A stretch of 64,000 bases of DNA from CAIWHR01 sp963717695 (GCA_963717695.1 CAVQWR010000003.1:186001-250000), one strand, 5' to 3'. Shown: positions 26,045-35,026, numbered from the stretch's first letter. The notes: generated from the letters alone by a model not told the origin. Made by a program: numbers and translations.

Positions 26045-27769
26045 TCACGCCATGCCCGGATTGCCCGCGACACCCTTGACCTGCGGCAGGTCGAGTTGCA
26101 GCGGCTTGATGGACTTCGTCCGACGCAGGTAGCGCGCCAGCACGTCCCAGATCGGCTCGCCGCCGGCCGCCTTCGCCTCCTCCGACACGCTGCGCCCAGC
26201 CGGCGACCTTGTACTTCCGCGCGACATCGATCGGCTTGCCGTGCAAGCGTCATGTTCGTGATGCGGCGCCCCATCGTCGCGTTCGGGTCGATCGCATAGC
26301 GCATGCCGCCGACGCGCACCATGTCGCCGCCCTGCTGGTAGTACGGGTCGGGATTGAACAGGTTGTCGGCGACGTCCTCGAGGATCGTCTTGATCGTCTC
26401 GCCGGTCATCTCGTTCACGGTGACGAACGGATACGTGATCGCCGTCTGGTCCATCAGGTGCTCGAACGTGATCGCCTGTCCCGGCAGCAGCGTCGTGCCC
26501 CAGCGGAACCCGGGCGAGAATGCGATCTCGGCATTCTTCTCCGCCATCAGCGCGTCGAGGATCAGCTGGTCGGCGGTGCCGTTGAAGTTGCCGCGGCGGT
26601 AGAGAAGCCCTTCGGTGACCGCGAGCTTCTCGTCGAGCTTTTCCGCGAACGGCGCGCGGTGCCGGCGGATCAGCGCGTCCATTTCAGGATCGGGCGGCAG
26701 CAGCGCGCTGAACACCGGCAGCAGCCGATAGCGATAATCGGCGACCTTGCCGGCCTTGACGTCGAGGTCGAGCACCGCGAGAAACTTGCCGTTGCTGCCG
26801 GCGTTGGTGACGAGCGTGCGCCCGCCGGCATTGGCGACCAGCGTCGGCTGCGGCACGCCGTCGTGCGTGTGGCCGCCGAGGATCGCGTCGATGCCGCGCA
26901 CCCGCGTCGCGAGCTTCAGGTCGACGTCCATCCCGTTGTGCGACAGCAGGACGACGACCTGCGCGCCCTTGGCGCGCGCTTCGTCGACGACCTTCTGCAT
27001 CTCCTCGTCGCGGATGCCGAACGTCCATTCCGGAACGAAGTAGCGCGGATTGGCGATCGGCGTGTACGGGAACGCCTGGCCGATGATGGCGACCGGGACG
27101 CCGTCGCACCTCGCGCATCGCATACGCCGGAAACACCGGATCGTCGAAGTCCGCAGTGCGCACGTTCTGCGCGACGAAGTCGATTTTGCCCGCGAAGTCG
27201 CGGCCGACGACCTCCTCACGCGCTCGGCGCCGTACGTGAACTCCCAGTGTGCCGTCATCACGTCGACGCCGAGCAGCGAGCTGCGCATCGATCATGTCCT
27301 GGCCGCGCGTCCAGAGGCTCGTCGCCGAGCCCTGCCACGTGTCGCCGCCGTCGAGCAGCAGCGCGCCGGGACGCGATGCGCTGAAGGCGCCTGACGAGCG
27401 TGGCCAGATGCGCGAAGCCGCCCAGCCGCGCCGTAGCGTGCGTGCCGCCTGGGTGAAGTCGAGATAGGTGAAGGCGTGCGCCTCGCGCGTACCGGACTTC
27501 ATGCCGAAATGGCGCAGCAGCGCTTCGCCGACGAGGTGCGGCGGACGACCGCGCGCGGCGCCGAGGCCGAGGTTGACGCTGGGCTCGCGGAAATAGATCG
27601 GATTGAGCTGCGCGTGCGTGTCCGTGAAGTGCAGCATGCTAACGTTGCCGAACGGCGCGACCGCATCGTAGAACGCCGCGCCGTCGGCGCGACCCTGCGC
27701 CTGCGTGCCGACCGGCAGTCCCGCCGCGGCGGCGGCCGCGATCATGTGCAGGAACTCGCGGCGATTCAT
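26045..27769 (-). CDS. soxB: Thiosulfohydrolase SoxB, multiply frameshifted
   Basis: Periplasmic di-manganese 5'-nucleotidase-family enzyme that releases sulfate from SoxY-bound thiosulfonate. Readable in order: twin-arginine-like N-terminus MNRREFLHMIAAAAAAG, SMLHFTDTHAQLNPIYFREP, LLLDGGDTWQGSATSLWTRG, VDVMTAHWEFTYGAE, VVLLSHNGMDVD, GGHTHDG, LVTNAGSNGKFL, QTAITYPFVTVNEMTGE and the C-terminal LDLPQVKGVAGNPGMA. Breaks near 27436, 27420, 27361, 27277, 27217, 27107, 26246 and 26183; all but 27217 are repaired by deleting one base. The reconstructed length of about 572 residues is normal for SoxB. Confidence 0.85.
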
Positions 27770-27833
27770 GTCGCTTCGGGCGTCGGCCGGCGCGGGCAAC
27801 GGCGCGTCGCGTCGTCGGCCGCGACCGGGTCGG

Positions 27834-28467
27834 CTACTTGTTGACCGGCGATTCGGGATCGACGAGCAGGGCGACGACGTCCTTGATCTGCGCCTCGGTC
27901 AGGATTCCGCTGTGCCCGAAGCGCGGCATGTTGGTGCATGCGCTGTAGGCCTCGGCGTTCCAGACCTTGCCGTACGCGTACTTGCGCGTGTCGTCCGTGT
28001 AGCCGCGCGACTTCCCGAACTGATAGAGCGAAGGGCCCATCGTCCCGAACGATACCTCCTCGCGCGTGAGCTGGTGGCACGCGTAGCAGTTGCCGCCCGA
28101 CGGGCTTCTTGGGATCGTCGGAATACTGCATGCCGACGCCCTGCTGCGCGATCTTTTCGCCGTTCTTCCAGTCGCCGACGTACTTGCCGTCCGCGGGCCA
28201 GCGGATCGTCGCCAGATTCTCCTTCTCGATCCGCGCGACGACGTCCTTCGGCAGAACCGTGCCCGCGGGAACACTGCAGGCCTTCTGCGTGTCGTCCTGC
28301 ACCAGGCGATCGAGCTTCGCCTGACCGTGCTCGTGGAATGACGACTTCAGCAACGCCTCCGTTTTCGCGCTGATCTCGGCATCGGAAGGGGCGGTCGCGC
28401 AACCGAAGAGAAAGGCGCCGCAAGCGAACGCGAAGGTGGGAACCAGCAACAGCATATGACGCGGCAT
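27834..28467 (-). CDS. soxX: Sulfur-oxidation c-type cytochrome SoxX, frameshifted
   Basis: Monoheme cytochrome subunit of the SoxAX complex, which couples thiosulfate to the SoxY cysteine. The N-terminal half (MPRHMLLLVPTFAFACGAFL, a lipoprotein-like or Sec signal, then KENLATIRWPADGKYVGDW) and the C-terminal half (GNCYACHQLTREEVSFG with the CxxCH heme site, GPSLYQFGKSRGYTDD, distal Met in TNMPRFGHSGILTE) are in different frames. Deleting one G near 28100 joins them as VGGNCYACH. The ATG at 28467 has GGAGG 7 bases upstream. Confidence 0.88.
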
Positions 28468-28481
28468 CGCGTGGCCTCCGG

Positions 28482-29288
28482 TTAGCGCTTGATGGCCGGC
28501 GCGTTGAAGGGCGCGCCATTGGCATTGTGGGCAAGGAACATCGTCAGTGCGATCGACGCGTCGGAGGTGAACACGAGCTCCGGGAACCGCTGCTGACGGA
28601 AGCAGTCGTTCAGCCGCCATTGGAACGTCCGCAGCTCGCCCTGCGACACGCGATACGCGGGCCAGGTCGTGTACGCCTTCTGCGCGCCCTCGACGCTGGA
28701 GAGGTTCGGCAGATCCTGCAGGCGAATCCGCTTGCCGGTCTCGCCGTGACACGTCGCGCATGCGAAGTCGTGCGGGCCGCCCCGGAAGTAGAAGATCTTC
28801 TCGCCTTCCCGATAGGCTTCCTGCTCCTTCGGGTTGCCAAGGGCCACATTCATCTTCACGCCGCGCGATTCCGACGTGACCCAGGCAACCAGGGCTTCGA
28901 TATCGGACTTCTTGCCCGGACCTCCGAACGGGCCCTTCTTTGCATCAGCATCGGAGTAACCCTGTTGGGTGACCATGCACCAGACAAGGCGCGTCTCGAG
29001 ATCCATCACACGGTCGGCGTCCGCAAAATACTTCGGAAGCTGCGCGTAGGCGCCTTTGACGACACCGGGCCCGAGCCCGAGGTCGCAGCGCTCGAACGAT
29101 ACGTGCTTCGGGCCGCGCGGCTCCTTCCACAGGCCCTCTCCGCGCACCTCCCACAGCTCGGCCGGATTGCCGTCCTGAAGGGCAGCGCGGTATTTCGCGA
29201 TCTCGTCGATTGTGCTGCCTTGCGCCAGAACCGCCGACGCCGCGAGAAACAGTACGGGCGCGACGGCGCGCCGTGCAATGGCAATCAT
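28482..29288 (-). CDS. soxA: Sulfur-oxidation c-type cytochrome SoxA
   Basis: Catalytic subunit of SoxAX, 268 residues with a signal peptide (residues 1-23, ending SAVLAQ). It has one CxxCH heme site, DFACATCHGETGKRI near residue 180, and the active-site cysteine in WRLNDCFRQQRFPEL near 225, which serves as persulfidated heme ligand in characterised SoxA. At the position of the first heme of diheme SoxA only isolated cysteine (RLVWCMVTQQG) is seen, so this is the monoheme type. AGGAGG precedes the ATG. It lies 14 bases before soxX. Confidence 0.92.
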   Translation of the reverse strand: MIAIARRAVAPVLFLAASAVLAQGSTIDEIAKYRAALQDGNPAELWEVRGEGLWKEPRGPKHVSFERCDLGLGPGVVKGAYAQLPKYFADADRVMDLETRLVWCMVTQQGYSDADAKKGPFGGPGKKSDIEALVAWVTSESRGVKMNVALGNPKEQEAYREGEKIFYFRGGPHDFACATCHGETGKRIRLQDLPNLSSVEGAQKAYTTWPAYRVSQGELRTFQWRLNDCFRQQRFPELVFTSDASIALTMFLAHNANGAPFNAPAIKR

Positions 29289-29457
29289 CAGCACTCCTCC
29301 TGATCTTGGCGCCGGCCTGGTGGCTGCGGCATCCGGCGGCTCTTGCGCAAGCCTTACCCCTCCGCCGCCCATCCCTCGTGGCGCGGGCCCGGCTCGGTTC
29401 GACTGGTGCGGCCCCTGCAACTGCACATTCAATCAGATGCCGGCCCGGCCCTGCTGC

Positions 29458-29769
29458 TCACGTAATCACGGCTTCGTCGGTGCGCTTCTCACCGCGATTG
29501 TCCTGCCAGGTGACGACGACCTTGTCACCCTTCGCGCCACCCTTGAATTTGAACGCGATGAAAGGATTCTTCGCGACCGCCGGTCCCCATTGCGCGCTCA
29601 GCACCGTCTTGCCGTTGTGCGTGACCATGACGTTCTGGATGAACCACGCGGGGATCGGCTTGCCGGCGCCGTCCTTGCGCTGACCGGTTTCCATCTCGTG
29701 GCTCATCAGCACCTTGACCTCCGTCCAGTCGCCGGTGGCGGTGGCTCGGATTTTCATCGGATCTGGCAT
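29458..29769 (-). CDS. soxZ: Thiosulfate oxidation carrier complex protein SoxZ
   Basis: Protein of 103 residues with an immunoglobulin-like fold; it pairs with SoxY to carry sulfur intermediates in the periplasm. Typical segments: EVKVLMSHEMETGQRKD, PAWFIQNVMVTHNGK, NPFIAFKFKGGAKGD and VVTWQDNRGEKRTDEA. No signal peptide, as expected, since SoxZ is exported with SoxY. Start either M1 (29769) or M5. A 169-base gap separates it from soxA, with nothing recognised in it. Confidence 0.93.
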   Translation of the reverse strand: MPDPMKIRATATGDWTEVKVLMSHEMETGQRKDGAGKPIPAWFIQNVMVTHNGKTVLSAQWGPAVAKNPFIAFKFKGGAKGDKVVVTWQDNRGEKRTDEAVIT

Positions 29770-29826
29770 GGCGTTTCCGGTCGGATTTCGGATTGGACGA
29801 ATGACGGAGCGGGGTCGGCTCGGGCG

Positions 29827-30300
29827 CTAGCCGCCGCACCCACCCAGGGTCACCTTGATTTCCTTCGAGGCGACGTAGTACTTGCCGTCGGCCTTGACGA
29901 GCGCATAGACGTTCGACGTCTCGCCCATCTTGACGCGGGTGCTGACGGACGGCTCCGTTCCCGCCGGAATCTCGAAGATGCCGGCAATCATGCTCGGGTT
30001 GTTCTCGATCAGGATCGCGATGGACTCGGTCTTGGGAATCGCGCTCGCGATGCCGATCGGAACCACGGCGCCGTTCTCGGCGATGTCCGGCGTCGAAATG
30101 AACGTCACGTCCTTGCTCGTGGGCGGCTTGGCGATGCCGAGCGCCTTCAGCGTCGCGTCAAGACCATGCGCTTCGAACGCCGCCTTGTTCCAGGATTGCG
30201 CCGCGACCGCGCCGGCCCGCAGCATTCCTGTCGCAGACAAAACGAAGGCAAGCGTAATGCCGCCGCCCGCCCTCAGGACGTCCCTGCGCTTCGCTTTCAT
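29827..30300 (-). CDS. soxY: Thiosulfate oxidation carrier protein SoxY
   Basis: Carrier of 157 residues. A twin-arginine signal (KAKRRDVLRAGGGITLAF) is followed by the SoxY domain, and the C-terminus ends in VTLGGCGG, the swinging arm whose cysteine bears the sulfur substrate. ATG at 30300 is chosen for its GGAGGAG site; an upstream in-frame start at 30318 is less likely. First gene of the leftward order soxY-soxZ-soxA-soxX-soxB. Confidence 0.95.
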   Translation of the reverse strand: MKAKRRDVLRAGGGITLAFVLSATGMLRAGAVAAQSWNKAAFEAHGLDATLKALGIAKPPTSKDVTFISTPDIAENGAVVPIGIASAIPKTESIAILIENNPSMIAGIFEIPAGTEPSVSTRVKMGETSNVYALVKADGKYYVASKEIKVTLGGCGG

Positions 30301-30404
30301 TGCTCCTCCGATGACCACGGCCCGATGATTTCCGCGACCTGTGGCAAGAAATGGAAAGACCGCACTTCCCCTGGATCCGCCAAAACCATTCTATCAACAG
30401 AATT

Positions 30405-30815
30405 TCAGTATGTCATGCACGCCGCATTGAGGATGCCGGTCGCCACGGACAGCACGGCGAGCAGCGTGGCGCCCGCGATGCGCCCCGCGCGGATCGCCTC
30501 GGCGAACCGCGGCACCAGCCTCGCGACGAGAAAGTAGACGACGACCTGCGCTACGAGCGCGATCACGCTCCAGACGACCATGTCGACCGGTCCGACGCTG
30601 TGCGCGATGGCGCTCGCGAGCGGCAGCACGAAGCCCAGCAGCGCGCCGCCCAGCGAGATTGCGGCGGCGACGTTGCCGTCGCGGATCAGCGCAAGCTCGT
30701 CATACGGCGTCACCGCCGAATAAACCACGCAGAACGACGCGAACACGACGATGCCGAGCGCGAAATAGAGCAGGAACGACGGCAGCCCGGCGAGCGATTG
30801 CGAAACCAGTTCCAT
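30405..30815 (-). CDS. DUF350 membrane protein (YjfL-like)
   Basis: Membrane protein of 136 residues with four predicted helices (about 12-32, 50-70, 78-98, 112-130), matching the DUF350/YjfL family of unknown function. GGAGG stands before the ATG at 30815. It lies 20 bases downstream of the YgiC-like ligase gene and shares its strand. The same trio (DUF350, DUF1190, glutathionylspermidine-synthase-like) occurs in E. coli as yjfL-yjfM-yjfC, which argues that the three act together on the envelope or on polyamine/peptide conjugates. Confidence 0.82.
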   Translation of the reverse strand: MELVSQSLAGLPSFLLYFALGIVVFASFCVVYSAVTPYDELALIRDGNVAAAISLGGALLGFVLPLASAIAHSVGPVDMVVWSVIALVAQVVVYFLVARLVPRFAEAIRAGRIAGATLLAVLSVATGILNAACMTY

Positions 30816-30835
30816 GGTGCCTCCTAGGGATGCGG

Positions 30836-31978
30836 TCAGGTGAAATAGTGCGGAACGAAGCGGCTGGTGTCGCGCGTGATCTCGCTCGCGTCCTCGCGCA
30901 GGCCGATCCCGGCGGGAGCGTCGCCGACGATCCACGACCCGATGGTCACGTAATCGTCACCGAAGCGGGGAATCGTCGCCCGCCCCTGATAGACGCGTCC
31001 CTCGGCGCCATAGGTGCCGTCCGACACGATCGGCGCGCCGGTGCCGTGGATCACGACGTTGGCGCCTTCGCGCGACAGGAGCGGCTTTTCGACCCAGTCG
31101 CCGGCGATGCGGCCGGGTTCGAAATATGCCGGCAGCAGGTTCGGGTGGTTCGGGAAGAGCTCCCACAGGATCGGCAGGATGCCCTTGTTCGACAGCAGCA
31201 GCTTCCAGGCGGGCTCGATCACGCGAATCCGCGCGTCGTGCAATTGCGCGCCGAACGGATCGGCGATCAGCCACTCCCAGGGATAGAGCTTGGTCAGCAC
31301 CGAGATCCCGACGTCGTCGGTGTCGACGAACGTGCCGCTCGCCGCGTCCCAGCCGATCTCCTCGACGGCGACATGGCGGGTGACGACGCCGGCCTGAGTC
31401 GCCACGTCGCGCAGATAGTCGAGATTGCCGCGGTCCTCCTCGCTGTCGCCGGCGCAGGTGAAATGGACCGGCGTGTCCGCGGACCACGTGACCCCCAGCG
31501 CGCGCCAGTTCGCGATCAGCTTTTCGTGAAGCGAGTTGAACTGGTCGGCATCGGGGTTCGACGGCAGGACCGCCTGCTGCATCCAGTGCCACTGCACGAC
31601 CGATGCCTCGAGCAGCGCGGTCGGCGTGTCGGCGTTGTATTCGAGGAGCTTTGGCGCGCCGCGGCCGTCGAATGCGAGGTCGAAACGGCCGAAGAGTGAA
31701 GGCTGGCGCGCCTGCCACGACGCGGCGACGCGATCGTGCCACGCGGCGGGGATCGCGAGCTCCTGCATACGGCCGTGCGCGACCACGTGCGCGGCGGCGT
31801 CGAGGCAGCGCGCGTGCAGCTCCGCCGTCGCCGCCTCGAGCGCGTCGATCTCATCGGCGGTGAACCGGTAGCAGCGCGATTCGTCCCAGTACGTGCCCCC
31901 GAGCGAATGGTAGGTGAAACCGACGCTCTCGCACTGGGCCACCCAGTCGGCGCGCGGCGTCATGTCCTCGCGCTGCAT
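30836..31978 (-). CDS. Glutathionylspermidine synthase-like ATP-grasp ligase (YgiC/YjfC)
   Basis: ATP-grasp enzyme of 380 residues. Family blocks: FTYHSLGGTYWDESRCYRF near residue 20, LFGRFDLAFDG and PKLLEYNADTPTALLEASVVQW (cited as PKLLEYNADTP and TALLEASVVQW) near 105, KGILPILWELFPNHPNLLPA near 265, WVEKPLLSREGANV near 295 (ATP-binding Lys) and the C-terminal GSWIVGDAPAGIGLREDAS. It has only the synthetase domain, no amidase. In YgiC/YjfC proteins the true substrate is unproven. Its ATG overlaps the stop of the DUF1190 gene (TGATG), indicating tight coupling. Confidence 0.87.
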   Translation of the reverse strand: MQREDMTPRADWVAQCESVGFTYHSLGGTYWDESRCYRFTADEIDALEAATAELHARCLDAAAHVVAHGRMQELAIPAAWHDRVAASWQARQPSLFGRFDLAFDGRGAPKLLEYNADTPTALLEASVVQWHWMQQAVLPSNPDADQFNSLHEKLIANWRALGVTWSADTPVHFTCAGDSEEDRGNLDYLRDVATQAGVVTRHVAVEEIGWDAASGTFVDTDDVGISVLTKLYPWEWLIADPFGAQLHDARIRVIEPAWKLLLSNKGILPILWELFPNHPNLLPAYFEPGRIAGDWVEKPLLSREGANVVIHGTGAPIVSDGTYGAEGRVYQGRATIPRFGDDYVTIGSWIVGDAPAGIGLREDASEITRDTSRFVPHYFT

Positions 31979-32328
31979 CAGGATCCGCCGGACGAATGTG
32001 CGTGCCCGCTCGCGCCGAACCCGCCGCGCGAGACGCTCATGCTGCCTATCGAGCGGCCCGAATGCGGCGCGATCCCGCCTGCATGGCCGCTGCCGTAGCT
32101 GTACGAAGGGCCGTACCAGACGCGGCCGGTGCGACCGCCGGTATACGCGTTGGTGCTCTGCTCGCAGTCCTGCGGATCGCCCCAGTCGGCGACGCAATCT
32201 TCCTTCGACGCATAGAGATTGCGCCGCAGATCCGCATCGCTCGAGCTGCCGCAGCCGGCAAGCGCCGCCGCCGCACCGATCAGCACCAGCGTGACTCGGG
32301 TCGACGACTTGCGGGAACGCGTGGGCAT
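31978..32328 (-). CDS. DUF1190-type lipoprotein (YgiB/YjfM-like)
   Basis: Protein of 116 residues with a lipoprotein signal (VTLVLIGAAAALAGC, lipobox LAGC at about residues 23-26). It then has NLYASKEDCVADWGDPQDCE, a Cys-containing block, and a Gly/Ser/His-rich tail with SRGGFGASGHA, features of DUF1190 lipoproteins. It is the first gene of a coupled trio with the YgiC-like ligase and DUF350 protein. Function unknown; the lipid anchor places it in the envelope. Confidence 0.78.
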   Translation of the reverse strand: MPTRSRKSSTRVTLVLIGAAAALAGCGSSSDADLRRNLYASKEDCVADWGDPQDCEQSTNAYTGGRTGRVWYGPSYSYGSGHAGGIAPHSGRSIGSMSVSRGGFGASGHAHSSGGS

Positions 32329-32427
32329 GGCCCGCGCATCATAGCGAACTCGCGTGCCGCGCGGAACCGCCGCGAGCCGGCGCGATCGAACGTCACGTCA
32401 CTGCGGCATAATCGAAGGCATCGTCTC

Positions 32428-33108
32428 ATGGCCGCATGCGAGGCAGCGATGCGCATCGACAACATTCACGCTGGCGCCGCGCCACAGCGCGCATATCGAA
32501 GAACGACGGCTCGTGCGCTGATCGCCGGCCTGCTGTTCGCGGGCGCGATACATGCGGGGGCCGCGTCGCTGCCGCCCACACCCGCCCAGACCGAGGGGCC
32601 GTTCTATCCGCAAACGCTGCCCGCAGACCGCGACTCCGATCTCGTCAGCATCAGCGGCCACGGCGGACAGGCGCAGGGAACGGTGCTGTATTTCACTGGC
32701 CGCGTCCTGACGCCCGACGGGCGCCCCATTGCAGGCGCCAAGGTGGAGCTGTGGCAGGCCGATCGCTTCGGGCGTTATCACCACGCGGGTGACGAAGGAC
32801 AGCCACGCGACGACGATTTCCAGGGTTACGGCGTCGCAACCTCGGATGCCGACGGGCGCTTCGCGTTCAGGACGATCCGGCCGGTCCCCTATGGCGGACG
32901 ACCGCCGCACCTGCATCTCAAGATCATGGCGGTGGGACACCCCGGGCTGACCACACAGCTCTACATGTCGGGTGATCGCACCGATGGTGATTTCGTGCTG
33001 GCGCAGTCACCGCCGGGCACGCTGGAGCGTCTCTCGGTGATGCTCAGCCCCATGAATGGGCGCGAGCCCGGTGCGGTGAAGGGAAGCTTCGACGTCGTGT
33101 TGCGCTGA
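32428..33108 (+). CDS. Exported intradiol ring-cleavage dioxygenase-like protein
   Basis: Protein of 226 residues related to protocatechuate 3,4-dioxygenase. N-terminal region includes YRRTTARALIAGLLFAGAIHAG, a probable (possibly twin-arginine) export signal (cited in halves: YRRTTARAL and IAGLLFAGAIHAG). The Fe(III) ligands seem complete: Tyr in VELWQADRFGRYHH, Tyr in RTIRPVPYGGR, and both His in PPHLHLKI. The N-terminal TEGPFYPQTLP is the usual lead. Typical alpha/beta dioxygenases are cytoplasmic heteromers; this single exported form stands apart from the pca genes at 46-49 kb. Substrate unknown. Start at 32428 or 32449. Confidence 0.83.
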   Translation: MAACEAAMRIDNIHAGAAPQRAYRRTTARALIAGLLFAGAIHAGAASLPPTPAQTEGPFYPQTLPADRDSDLVSISGHGGQAQGTVLYFTGRVLTPDGRPIAGAKVELWQADRFGRYHHAGDEGQPRDDDFQGYGVATSDADGRFAFRTIRPVPYGGRPPHLHLKIMAVGHPGLTTQLYMSGDRTDGDFVLAQSPPGTLERLSVMLSPMNGREPGAVKGSFDVVLR

Positions 33109-33151
33109 TCTCTGATCGCGGGACGCGCGCGTCAGGCGTGCGAAGCCGCGC

Positions 33152-33418
33152 TCAGTGGACGGTGGCGCTGGAAAAGAAGCGCAGCAGCGCGCCGGACTTC
33201 AGCCGGTACACGCCCTCGCCGACGTGCTCGGCGTCCTCCATCTCGTCGCGCGTGAACAGGACTTCGGTATCGCCGTGCGATGCCTCCAGCACGACGTCGT
33301 CGCCGACCGTGCCTTCGTCCGGGATGCGGAGATAGTCCGTCGCGAACACGACGCCGTTGATCAGCACGAAATCGGCGCCCGCCATCGCGCGGGAAAGTTC
33401 CGGGAGCTTGGCCCTCAT
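33152..33418 (-). CDS. Small hypothetical protein
   Basis: 88 residues beginning MRAKLPELSRAMAGADFVLINGVVF, cited as MRAKLPELSRAMAG and ADFVLINGVVF. Composition is acidic and globular, with GDDVVLEASHGDTEVLF and a conserved-looking end VYRLKSGALLRFFSSATVH. I do not recognise a family. A longer start at 33499 would add unlikely residues; the ATG at 33418 is preferred. It lies between the convergent dioxygenase gene and speE, on the same strand as speE, 154 bases after it. Confidence 0.6.
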   Translation of the reverse strand: MRAKLPELSRAMAGADFVLINGVVFATDYLRIPDEGTVGDDVVLEASHGDTEVLFTRDEMEDAEHVGEGVYRLKSGALLRFFSSATVH

Positions 33419-33572
33419 TGCCGTTGCGCCTCCAATGCATGACCCGCAACACGTGCAGGCCTTCCAATTGGAACATGGGGGCGCCCGGGAGCCACTCAAG
33501 GGCCATCCCGCGTTGGCGTAAGGGTGGTGCCTTCGCCCGCGTAGGGAGCGGCCTTCCGCGCGGGTGACGCGC

Positions 33573-34460
33573 CTACGCGACGAGCTCGCGGACGAAGTTG
33601 GGCAGCGAAAGCGCCGCCCGGTGCATGTCGCCGTTGTAGTACTGCAGATCCTTGAGCGCGCGCTGGGCGATGCGGCGGTCGATCTCGCGCGTCGACAGAC
33701 TTTTCGGGTCGAGCGTCTGCGACGCGCACGCCATCATCCACAGTCCGCCGTAGAGCGGTACGGTGGTGAGGTACGGCGTGACGATCGGGAATGCCGAACG
33801 AAGGTTGGCGAGGCAGCTCCGGATGCGCTCCGGATGCGCGACCGGGCTCGCGACGTGCAGCGTCATCGCGCCGGCCGGCTTCAAGCGCAACGCGCACGCA
33901 CGATAGAAATCCGGCGTGTACAGCGACTCTGACGGGCCGCCTGCATCGGTCAGGTCGAGCACGATGATGTCGTACTGGTCCTCGGTCTCGCGCACGTACT
34001 CGAAGCCGTCGCCGATGCGCAGCGTGAGGCGCGGATCGTCGAGGGCGCCGCGGTGCACGCCCTGCAGGTACTTCCGCGCGATGTCGATCACGGCGAGGTC
34101 GATTTCGCAGAGCGTCACCGAGCGGATCGACGGATGCTTGAGGAGCTCCTCGGCCGAGCCGCCGTCGCCGCCGCCGACGATGAGCGCGTGCTCGGGGCTG
34201 GGATGCGTCAGCGCGGCGAGATGGACGAGGTTCTCGTGATAGAAGAACTCGTCCTTCTCCGACGTCATGAAATGCCCATCGAGGCGGAAGAGCTTGCCGA
34301 AAGGCACGCTTTCGCTGACTTCGACCATCTGGAACGGCGAGCGGAATCGCTCGAACTGGCGCGACGCGCGGACGAAGAATCCCCACTCGTCGGTCAGATG
34401 CTCCGTCATCGCGCCGGGGACGATGTCGCCGGCCGGCTTGTCCGCGGCCTCAGGCGCCAT
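33573..34460 (-). CDS. speE: Polyamine aminopropyltransferase (spermidine synthase)
   Basis: Transfers aminopropyl from decarboxylated SAM to putrescine. The 295 residues have the cofactor site ALIVGGGDGGSAEELLKH near residue 95, VTLCEIDLAVIDIARKYL near 118 and the catalytic Asp in IIVLDLTDAGGPSESLY near 170, which replaces the more common DSTDP. YTPDFYRA follows. The ATG at 34460 overlaps the speD 3' end by 11 bases; a second methionine (34409, MTEHLTDEWGF) is possible. The speD-speE pair makes spermidine as one unit. Confidence 0.9.
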   Translation of the reverse strand: MAPEAADKPAGDIVPGAMTEHLTDEWGFFVRASRQFERFRSPFQMVEVSESVPFGKLFRLDGHFMTSEKDEFFYHENLVHLAALTHPSPEHALIVGGGDGGSAEELLKHPSIRSVTLCEIDLAVIDIARKYLQGVHRGALDDPRLTLRIGDGFEYVRETEDQYDIIVLDLTDAGGPSESLYTPDFYRACALRLKPAGAMTLHVASPVAHPERIRSCLANLRSAFPIVTPYLTTVPLYGGLWMMACASQTLDPKSLSTREIDRRIAQRALKDLQYYNGDMHRAALSLPNFVRELVA

Positions 34461-34818
34461 CCTTGCCCCCGCGATGGATCGAATGGAATTTCACGCGCTT
34501 CGGCTTCAGTGCCGCTTCGAGCGTGCGGAACAGTTTCTCCGCCTTCGCCGAATTGTCGGTCGCGAGATTGCACACGTACACGTCGACGCTGACAAAACCA
34601 TGCTCGGGCCAGGTGTGGATGGCGAGATGCGATTCGGCGAGGAGCACCGTGCCGGTGACCCCCTGCGGCTCGAACTGGTAGAAGCACTCGCCCACGACCG
34701 TGAGACCCGCATCCGTGCTGGACTTGACGCAAAGCGCGCGCAGCGCATCGGCGCGCGTGAATTCCGGCGTGTCGGCAGGGCAGCCGTACCATTCGCCTAA
34801 CAGATGGATTCCGTCCAT
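34450..34818 (-). CDS. speD: S-adenosylmethionine decarboxylase proenzyme
   Basis: Pyruvoyl enzyme of 122 residues of the short prokaryotic class, which yields decarboxylated SAM for SpeE. The self-cleavage Glu-Ser lies in VLLAESHLAIHTWPEHG near residue 62 (Ser becomes pyruvoyl); CFYQFEPQG is the preceding block. ATG at 34818 (MDGIHLLGEWYGC) fits the family. Followed with an 11-base overlap by speE; divergent from tkt. Confidence 0.92.
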   Translation of the reverse strand: MDGIHLLGEWYGCPADTPEFTRADALRALCVKSSTDAGLTVVGECFYQFEPQGVTGTVLLAESHLAIHTWPEHGFVSVDVYVCNLATDNSAKAEKLFRTLEAALKPKRVKFHSIHRGGKDGA

Positions 34819-34996
34819 TAGTCGTCCCCTTTGCGACAATCAGCCGCAGCGTTGCGTTCGTGGCACCGGCGTGCGCGCGGCGTCCTGTTGCCTTGAGTCT
34901 GCCAGCGTGTCTGCCGAAATGACCGATCGCCTGGATTTCCATCCGGCCGCCACGTCGCGCGCTCGCGTGATATTTCTGAAAACGCGGATTTCCCGC

Positions 34997-35026
34997 TTGC
35001 CGAAGCCACTGACATAAACGTAAAAT
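34997..35026 (+). promoter_or_regulatory. Putative promoter for the tkt carbon-metabolism cluster
   Basis: TTGCCG (34997-35002), 18-base spacer, TAAAAT (35021-35026). Transcription would start near 35033, only some 8 bases before a stable hairpin, leaving a leader of about 110 bases to the tkt ATG. Confidence 0.5.
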
